A DNA stretch of 6,464 nt from Chitinophaga pinensis (GTDB lineage: Bacteria > Bacteroidota > Bacteroidia > M30B66). Location of the stretch: contig CALQJV010000076.1 of NCBI GenBank assembly GCA_943330985.1, forward strand, positions 1-6,464. The letters run 5' to 3'. A program made the position numbers and the translations under genes. Under the pieces are notes generated by a model that saw only the letters and a program-made list of their open reading frames with translations, was not told where the DNA came from and did no database searches. This document shows positions 1 to 5,165 of the stretch, piece after piece. How positions within the stretch are numbered: the first letter of the stretch is position 1; every line of letters begins with the position of its first letter.

Positions 1-141
1 CAAATTTTGCACTTCGGTATTGTAATTCGTCAACAATACCTTTTGCTGCTGTTCAGGGAAATAGGATAGTACAAAAAAAGCGAACATCAGGACCACCGAA
101 AGCATGGTAATCCAGATTTTCGATTTGAGCGATAATTTCAT
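1..141 (-). CDS. N-terminus of a membrane-anchored protein, probably a sensor/signal transducer (partial, runs off left edge)
   Basis: This is the first 47 codons of a gene whose remainder lies left of the window. The frame opens at an ATG (bases 141-139) and stays open to base 1. The protein starts with a short basic segment (MKLSLKSKIW), then one hydrophobic helix (about residues 9-28, ITMLSVVLMFAFFVLSYF), then a polar stretch rich in Gln and Asn (PEQQQKVLLTNYNTEVQNL) that looks like the start of a periplasmic helix. A positively charged N-terminus, one membrane anchor and an extracytoplasmic helical segment is the usual beginning of HAMP-containing receptors: histidine kinases, methyl-accepting proteins or cyclase-type sensors. 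It lies 11 bases after the PstS-like gene and is presumably co-transcribed with it, which fits a sensor reading a periplasmic binding protein. No output domain is visible, so 'sensor' is inference from topology and context. A different single-pass membrane protein is possible. Confidence 0.6.
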   Translation of the reverse strand, partial: MKLSLKSKIWITMLSVVLMFAFFVLSYFPEQQQKVLLTNYNTEVQNL

Positions 142-152
142 AATCAGAAAAA

Positions 153-611
153 TTAAAACGATTTCTTTCCGTCAATGGAAATGATTTTTGGTCCTTTTAC
201 TTGGTAGCCGGCTTCAACAACACCAATGGCACCTGCATTTTGAGAAACATAACTTTCCACTTCGCTTGCCGAACCATAGAAAATAGGAGCTTTCGCTTTA
301 CCCTGAAAAACAAGGGCTAACCAATATTTGTTTAGTTGATCGCCACTCATTTTCATTACTTTCTTGGCTGTAGCACTCCCAACAGGAGTAGATGATTTCA
401 TAAAAGCGATGGAGATTTTAGTTCCATCTTTCCATCGTTGTTTCTCTCCTTTTAAAATCCCTTTTAACTCCTTCATCGTGAGAGATGCGGGAGCGCCTTT
501 TTCATTCGCAATAACCATGATAGATGGATCATCGGCAGACGTAGCGCTTGATAAAGATAGAATTGATGTAATGATTATAAAACTGAGCAGGATTTTTTTT
601 AAAATATTCAT
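153..611 (-). CDS. Short PstS-like (PBP-like) periplasmic substrate-binding protein
   Basis: The product is 152 residues and probably periplasmic. Residues 1-26 form a signal peptide: basic MNILKK, hydrophobic core LLSFIIITSILSL, then SSATSA with likely cleavage before DDP. The mature part follows the pattern of phosphate-type binding proteins: a beta strand IMVIANE (31-37), the helix LTMKELKGILKGE (44-56) with W60, an STPVGSAT segment (74-81) in the place where PstS proteins bind the anion, a W97..F102.G104 segment, and near the C-terminus NAGAIGVVEAGY (125-136), which matches the 'GAIGYV' signature of PstS. Normal PstS proteins are about 270-350 residues with two lobes; this one is about half that, as in short PBP-like-domain proteins found near porins and sensors. 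It sits 12 bases after the porin gene and 11 bases before the membrane protein, with no ABC permease or ATPase in view. A role in ligand sensing or delivery is inferred. The ligand (phosphate or another oxyanion) is not proven. Confidence 0.8.
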   Translation of the reverse strand: MNILKKILLSFIIITSILSLSSATSADDPSIMVIANEKGAPASLTMKELKGILKGEKQRWKDGTKISIAFMKSSTPVGSATAKKVMKMSGDQLNKYWLALVFQGKAKAPIFYGSASEVESYVSQNAGAIGVVEAGYQVKGPKIISIDGKKSF

Positions 612-623
612 TTTAGGTGGGTT

Positions 624-1691
624 TTAGAAACCAATCGCAAATTGGAAATTGATTGCATTGGTATGGGTCATTGAATTATGGTCGGACATAGACATGGATT
701 CGGTGTAGTTGTATTCGAGCTTCAACACCGCCAAATAGTTGATTTCATAACGCAAACCAACTAATGCACCTTGATATTGTTTATTAGGAAAAAGCACTTC
801 TTGTGAACTGAAATTCAGCAAATCGACACGCATGTATGGAACCAATTTAAATTTTGTACGGTAGCCCGCATACACATATGCAGTAGGACTAACCGTTGAT
901 CCCGTAGAATCATTTTGATTTATCGCAACAGATGATTCTGCAAGCAATTCGAACTTATCTCCAAAATAAGATATTGAACCACTGTAAAGCGATTGTTTTA
1001 CATTTTGCTTGCTTACGTTTGTTGAATGATGCAGTGCTGCACCTTTAGGAATATAATCGTTATAGTAACTTATTCCGATTCTGAGGTGTTCAATTGGTGT
1101 GATATGAGCCCCAAGCATAAACGATTTCATCGGGTTAATATCCCCAGCGTCGGTTGATGCTTCGCCATTCCCAATCAATGCATCATAGCCAAAATTTAGC
1201 TTCCCAAGATTCTGACCTTGAAAACGTAAGCCAGTTGTATGCAAAGGAACAACGCCCATTTCGAACATCATTGGACGAAAAATAGTTGGAAACAAAACGC
1301 GTCCGTGATGATAGGAATCGTTCCAGTAATTAACGGGAGTATGGTGCTTCCCAAATAAAATGTTGTGATTGCCTTTGATGTTGTATTTTAGAATTATGCG
1401 TTCAATACTGACATCAAATTTCGTTGGTGAAGTGGCAGAATATTTAAAAACCGTTTCCCCTAAAAAGGACACCCGATCGGAGATATCGGAAGTGATAAAT
1501 AAATCTTGTTCGCCCAATGTGAAATTCACTTGGTCGTTTTTGTAATTCGAGCCTAAATCAATGAATCCTCTAATTTGAGTGTCTTGAGCTTGAGCAAAGA
1601 AACTAACAATAAAAAACGAAAAACAGGAAATGAACTTAAATAAATTGCACCCAATGAGCCTTTGGGGATAATTTTTTGCGGGTTGAATCAT
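624..1691 (-). CDS. Outer-membrane beta-barrel porin-like protein
   Basis: The product is 355 residues and is predicted to lie in the outer membrane. A signal peptide spans about residues 1-36: an unusually long n-region (MIQPAKNYPQRLIGCNLFK), the core FISCFSFFIVSFF and AQAQ, with cleavage before DTQ. No alternative ATG, GTG or TTG lies between M1 and the cleavage site, so the ATG at 1691 is kept. The mature part alternates polar and aromatic residues in about 10-residue strands (IRGFIDLGSNY, RIILKYNI, LRIGISYYNDY, GALVGLRYEI) and ends in FQFAIGF, with the terminal Phe recognised by the BAM assembly machinery. A segment GKHHTPVNYWNDSYHHGRVLFPTIFRP (114-140) looks like a conserved family motif. 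The loop before the last strand is rich in Met and His (333-343). It is the first gene of the leftward group. Its neighbours suggest it admits or senses the same ligand as the PstS-like protein. Specificity is unknown. Confidence 0.8.
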   Translation of the reverse strand: MIQPAKNYPQRLIGCNLFKFISCFSFFIVSFFAQAQDTQIRGFIDLGSNYKNDQVNFTLGEQDLFITSDISDRVSFLGETVFKYSATSPTKFDVSIERIILKYNIKGNHNILFGKHHTPVNYWNDSYHHGRVLFPTIFRPMMFEMGVVPLHTTGLRFQGQNLGKLNFGYDALIGNGEASTDAGDINPMKSFMLGAHITPIEHLRIGISYYNDYIPKGAALHHSTNVSKQNVKQSLYSGSISYFGDKFELLAESSVAINQNDSTGSTVSPTAYVYAGYRTKFKLVPYMRVDLLNFSSQEVLFPNKQYQGALVGLRYEINYLAVLKLEYNYTESMSMSDHNSMTHTNAINFQFAIGF

Positions 1692-1996
1692 AATGTCAAA
1701 ATATAAATACGGGCGAATTTAATGAATTTTAAATGTCAACCATTTTTTTATCCATGTAGTTTTAAAACGAGTGTTGGAAATTTAAAACAATAATCGATTA
1801 AAAAGGACGGAGCACTATTGGATTGTAGTATATGGGATATTTTTTTGTGTTGTATCGGTATGATTTTAAGATAAAATTTGCTTTTCTGTTTTATTAAGTT
1901 CATTTTTGAAAAAAGAGGTTTTTAAGAAATTATAATTCGAATAGCGTTATATTTCAATGAACACTCCCATTATCGATATAAATTATTTATTACACG
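1692..1996. other. Divergent intergenic region between the porin group and the DsbA-monooxygenase operon
   Basis: These 305 bases are very AT-rich and separate two divergently transcribed groups, so promoters for both should lie here. One candidate rightward promoter is listed separately. On the leftward side, a TTGACA (1738-1733, minus strand) and a TATATTTTG (1705-1697) are visible, but they are too far apart and too close to the porin ATG to form a convincing promoter. Short perfect palindromes occur: TAATCGATTA (1791-1800), ATTCGAAT (1935-1942) and TATCGATA (1971-1978). They may be operator half-sites, but 8-10 base palindromes are expected by chance in such AT-rich DNA. No tRNA, riboswitch fold or convincing small gene was seen. 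Confidence 0.7.
1877..1908 (+). promoter_or_regulatory. Candidate Bacteroidota-type promoter for the DsbA-monooxygenase operon
   Basis: TTTG at 1877-1880 is followed by 20 bases and then CATTTTTG at 1901-1908. This matches the Bacteroidota primary-sigma pattern (-33 TTTG, 19-21 base spacer, -7 TAnnTTTG) with one mismatch, C for T in the first -7 base. Transcription would begin near 1915 and leave a leader of about 80 bases before the ATG at 1997. In AT-rich DNA such matches arise by chance, so this is a candidate only. Confidence 0.35.
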
Positions 1997-3985
1997 ATGC
2001 CCAATACAGTTATATCCCAGAAAATAAAACTGATTTATTTTACCGATCCGGTTTGTTCAACTTGTTGGCTTATTGAGCCTTATTTATATAAACTCATTCA
2101 GGATTACAATGACCAACTCATTCTTGAAACAAGAATGGGCGGTTTACTGCCATCTTGGAATGAATTCCAATCGCCTGATAAAAACCTTACGAAAGAACAA
2201 TTTCTAGCTAACTTAATAAACTGTCAGGCCCGTGAATTTGGAGCAGATATGGATGGAGATATTTGGGTTGAAAATCCAGTGCAATCTTCATACCCAGCTT
2301 CCATTGCGTATCATGCAGCCAAAATTCAGGATCCCGAAAAAGCCATTAAATTTTTACGTTCGATTCGCGAAATGCTTTTTATTGAGAAGAAAGACATCAG
2401 TGCCGAGAATACTATTATTCATGCGGTTATACGATGCGAATTAAACCTAGAACAATTTACAGTTGATTTTAAAAATGGCCGAGCTGAAAATGCCTTTAAA
2501 GCCGATTTATTTGAAAAAGAAAATTGGAAAGTGAGCCGGTTCCCAACGCTGATATTTATAAATGAAGCGGAGGAATTTATATTCGACCAGGAAGTATTCG
2601 ATACTATAAATGAACCTGAAATTTTAAATCATTGGAATGATATTATATTCAAATTATCATCTGGAAAAATAGAGCGGAAAAATCAATCTTCCGATCCAAT
2701 AACCTTAATGAATGAATTTGAGGTTTTATCGACCCGAGAGATGCAAATTATGAGCGGCTCTTCCATTCCTCATTTAAAAGAAAGATTAAATATCTATTGG
2801 AATAATGGGAAATTAGTTAAAGAAGAAAAAGGGTATTTAGATAACTGGAGAATCGTTGATAGTCTTTTCAAAATACAGAAAAATAATTTTCGATTTAAAA
2901 CAGCTTCTATAATTGGTGGTGGCATATCGGGCTATGCAATGGCGCTTTGTTTACATAGAAATGGAGTAAAAACCCGCATATTTGAAAGAAATAAAGACAA
3001 TTCAAGTGTTGGGTTTGGTTTCTTATTATTGAAAAATGGGATCGATGCTCTCAATGTTCTCAGTTTGAAATCAAAACTTCTAAAAAGAGGGAACCCAATT
3101 AATTTTTTCAAAGCAATTTCTCCTTCAGGCGAAGAAATATATTCTAAATCTCTTGAAGATTGCATTGCAATAAGTCGCAAACATATTATGGAATTGCTTT
3201 CTGAAGAGTTTGATAGTAATTATGTGCAGTACGGTATGCCATTTGAGAAATTGAATTATACTAGTAATGGAGACATAGAATCAATTCAGTTTGAAAACGG
3301 CGAAAGCGTAAAATCGGATGTATATTTTGGTAGCGATGGAAATAGTTCGCGTATTCGTAAACAGTTATTTCCAGATACCGAACTGGCATCCGTCGGCGAA
3401 GAAGAAATTGTTGGCGTTGTTTATCTGCCTGAAATAAAAGACAAAAAAGATGTTTTCGTTAAAGTAATTGATTCAGAAAATGGTTGTTCTATGGGCCTAA
3501 TTCCATTATTAGACAATCATTACATTTGGTTTTTTCAATTCAATTCAACGCTGCATCAGTTATCCGAGAATAGACCTGAAATCATTCAACAGTTTATGTC
3601 AGATAGGGTAGTCAACTTCCCGAATGAATTTCAGTCTGCAATTAAAAATACAAATTTCAATCATGTTTTTTTATGGGTTTCAAAACGCTTGGATTTATTA
3701 CCCGCATTTCATAAAAACAATATGGTTCTAATCGGCGATGCAGCCCATCCTCTTCTAGCATTTACAAGTCAAGGAGCAAACTCTGCTATTGAAGATGCGT
3801 TGTGTTTAGCAAGTTTATTGTCGGAACAAAAACCAGAAGAAACTTTAGAAAATGTTTTTGAAAATTACTATGCAAAACGCAATGTCTTTATTCAAAAATA
3901 CATTAAAGAGGGTGATGAATTAGTGCGGAATTTCCTCGATATGAAAACCTCACATGAATATATAATTCCTCTTGCTATCCATTAG
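1997..3985 (+). CDS. Fusion protein: DsbA/SpxH-like thioredoxin-fold domain + class A FAD-dependent monooxygenase
   Basis: The product is 662 residues with no signal peptide or membrane segment, so it should be cytoplasmic. Residues about 8-220 form a DsbA-family (thioredoxin_5/SpxH-like) domain: strand KLIYFTDP, active site C20-S-T-C23-W, the MGGLLPSW segment (47-54), a helical insert (about 65-175), and a cis-Pro loop SRFPTL with P183. Residues about 235-288 (STREM...GYLDNWRIV) look like the C-terminal extension of Bacteroidota DsbA-family proteins. Residues about 301-645 are a complete class A flavin monooxygenase: dinucleotide site IIGGGISG (G307, G309, G312), ribose-binding E330-R331, R394, the DG motif GSDGNSSRIR (445-454), the GD motif IGDAAHP (579-585) and SQGANSAIEDA (591-601). 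Such enzymes hydroxylate aromatic or enol-like substrates with NAD(P)H and O2. The start keeps the first strand intact. The aminotransferase gene begins 4 bases after the TAG stop. The fusion is unusual and its substrate unknown. Confidence 0.88.
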   Translation: MPNTVISQKIKLIYFTDPVCSTCWLIEPYLYKLIQDYNDQLILETRMGGLLPSWNEFQSPDKNLTKEQFLANLINCQAREFGADMDGDIWVENPVQSSYPASIAYHAAKIQDPEKAIKFLRSIREMLFIEKKDISAENTIIHAVIRCELNLEQFTVDFKNGRAENAFKADLFEKENWKVSRFPTLIFINEAEEFIFDQEVFDTINEPEILNHWNDIIFKLSSGKIERKNQSSDPITLMNEFEVLSTREMQIMSGSSIPHLKERLNIYWNNGKLVKEEKGYLDNWRIVDSLFKIQKNNFRFKTASIIGGGISGYAMALCLHRNGVKTRIFERNKDNSSVGFGFLLLKNGIDALNVLSLKSKLLKRGNPINFFKAISPSGEEIYSKSLEDCIAISRKHIMELLSEEFDSNYVQYGMPFEKLNYTSNGDIESIQFENGESVKSDVYFGSDGNSSRIRKQLFPDTELASVGEEEIVGVVYLPEIKDKKDVFVKVIDSENGCSMGLIPLLDNHYIWFFQFNSTLHQLSENRPEIIQQFMSDRVVNFPNEFQSAIKNTNFNHVFLWVSKRLDLLPAFHKNNMVLIGDAAHPLLAFTSQGANSAIEDALCLASLLSEQKPEETLENVFENYYAKRNVFIQKYIKEGDELVRNFLDMKTSHEYIIPLAIH

Positions 3986-3989
3986 AACA

Positions 3990-5165
3990 ATGAATTTATT
4001 TTCAAGCAATCAAGTCGATTTAGGTATCTTACGAAAACGTGCATTTAATTACCGATGGGCAACACATGATATTGATGTCATTCCATTAACTGCAGCAGAT
4101 CCCGATTTTCGCGTTGCACAACCCATTGTAAATGCTATCCAAGAATATTCTGCGTCTGGCTATTTCCCTTATGGGAACCCAATGGGTGATTCTGAATTTA
4201 AAAATGCAATTGCATCTTGGTATAAACGAAAGAAAAATGCAACAGTAAATTCGGAATTTGTTTTACCTGTAAATAGTGCTGCTTATGGTTTATTTGTGTG
4301 TGCAAAAACTATATTAAAAGAAAACGAGAACGCAATTATTCCGAATCCAGTCGATTTTTTATTTCGAAAATCAATTGAAAATGTTGGAGCAGAAGTTAGA
4401 ACATGTAACGTGGACAAACATAATGCGCAATTCGATTTGGATGAACTTCGAAGTTTAATTGATCCTCAAACCCGTGCTATTTTCATATGTAATCCCAATA
4501 ATCCCTTGGGAAAAATAATTTCCAAAGAACATTTAAATGCAATCATTGCTCTTGCTCAAGAACATAATTTGTGGATTGTTTCCGATGAAATTTGGTCGGA
4601 TATTTACTTTGAAAATCCGTTCACAAGCATTTTGGATTCATCATTAATTCAATACAACCGGATTTTAATTGTTTCGGGATTATCCAAAAACTTCGCATTG
4701 GCAGGACATCGGATTGGTTATATTATTTCATCCGATGAAGAAACATGTAATGCGATATATCAAGTTTCGGGGCATGCCACAACTGCTTTTGGGATTTCTG
4801 TATTGGCTCAAGTTGCGGGAACAGCCGCGTTGACACTTTGTGACGATTGGTTATATAATTTCCAGTTACATTTAAGTAAAATGCGTGAGTTAACTTTGGC
4901 ATTTATTGATCAGACGCCCTATTTAGAAAATAATCATCCTGATGCAACATATTTAGCATTTCCTCAAATAATAAATACAAATAAAACATCGGCAGAAATA
5001 GCAACTAAAATACTCGAAAATGCTCGTGTTGCTTTAGTGCCAGGAGGTATAAATTGGTTTGAATCAGAATCCGAAGGACATATTCGGATATGTTATTCAA
5101 CCTCTGAAGAAATATTGAATGAGGCGTTTAATCGAATTCGTTTGATTGGGAATGATTTTATTTAA
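3990..5165 (+). CDS. PLP-dependent fold-type I aminotransferase / MalY-PatB-like enzyme
   Basis: The product is 391 residues from the ATG at 3990, four bases after the monooxygenase stop. A TTG at 3972 in the same frame would overlap the upstream gene by 14 bases and add only LSIRT-type residues, so the ATG is preferred. Cytoplasmic PLP enzyme motifs are seen in order: VIPLTAADPDF (30-40), GYFPYGNPMG (57-66), the cofactor loop around NSAAYG (95-100), NPNNPLG (168-174, N171), SDEIWSD (198-204, D199 pairing with the pyridine nitrogen), the Schiff-base lysine in SGLSKNFALAGHRIGY (K233, R241), and the substrate carboxylate arginine R366 in GHIRICYS. The length is normal for the family. W202 stands where aspartate aminotransferase has Tyr and MalY/PatB lyases have His, and NPLG replaces the common NPTG. 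The family includes transaminases and cystathionine beta-lyase-like enzymes, and the sequence does not decide between them. It is presumably co-transcribed with the fusion gene and acts in the same pathway. Confidence 0.88.
   Translation: MNLFSSNQVDLGILRKRAFNYRWATHDIDVIPLTAADPDFRVAQPIVNAIQEYSASGYFPYGNPMGDSEFKNAIASWYKRKKNATVNSEFVLPVNSAAYGLFVCAKTILKENENAIIPNPVDFLFRKSIENVGAEVRTCNVDKHNAQFDLDELRSLIDPQTRAIFICNPNNPLGKIISKEHLNAIIALAQEHNLWIVSDEIWSDIYFENPFTSILDSSLIQYNRILIVSGLSKNFALAGHRIGYIISSDEETCNAIYQVSGHATTAFGISVLAQVAGTAALTLCDDWLYNFQLHLSKMRELTLAFIDQTPYLENNHPDATYLAFPQIINTNKTSAEIATKILENARVALVPGGINWFESESEGHIRICYSTSEEILNEAFNRIRLIGNDFI

Noticed and set aside
364..627. 87-codon plus-strand open frame opposite the PstS-like gene
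   Set aside because: It lies wholly antisense to a gene with a clear signal peptide and family motifs, its translation shows no domain features, and it runs into the gap before the porin gene. It is a shadow frame.
1697..1738. TTGACA (minus strand, 1738-1733) with TATATTTTG (1705-1697) as a porin promoter
   Set aside because: The spacing between the two boxes is about 27 bases, too long for either the sigma70 or the Bacteroidota pattern, and the -7-like box would place transcription start at the ATG itself.
1832..1897. 21-codon hydrophobic frame (MGYFFVLYRYDFK...) in the divergent intergenic region
   Set aside because: Poly-T tracts in AT-rich DNA readily encode Phe/Tyr-rich peptides. The only purine-rich stretch (AAAAGGACGGAG) is about 20 bases or more upstream, and nothing else suggests translation.
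1957..2076. 39-codon plus-strand frame (MNTPIIDINYLLHDAQ...) starting before and overlapping the fusion gene in another frame
   Set aside because: It has no ribosome-binding signal or recognisable feature, and most of it lies inside the first codons of the DsbA-like domain, whose frame is well supported. A leader peptide role cannot be supported.
2232..2444. 70-codon plus-strand frame inside the fusion gene
   Set aside because: It is out of frame within the conserved DsbA-like domain and has no features of its own.
2932..3180. 82-codon minus-strand frame opposite the flavin-binding region
   Set aside because: It is antisense to the GGGISG-containing domain and is a shadow of codon use in the real gene.
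3040..3760. Possible TetX-like tetracycline-inactivating monooxygenase
   Set aside because: The flavin motifs are shared by all class A monooxygenases. No TetX-specific segment was recognised, and the N-terminal fusion differs from TetX, so no drug-inactivation label is justified.
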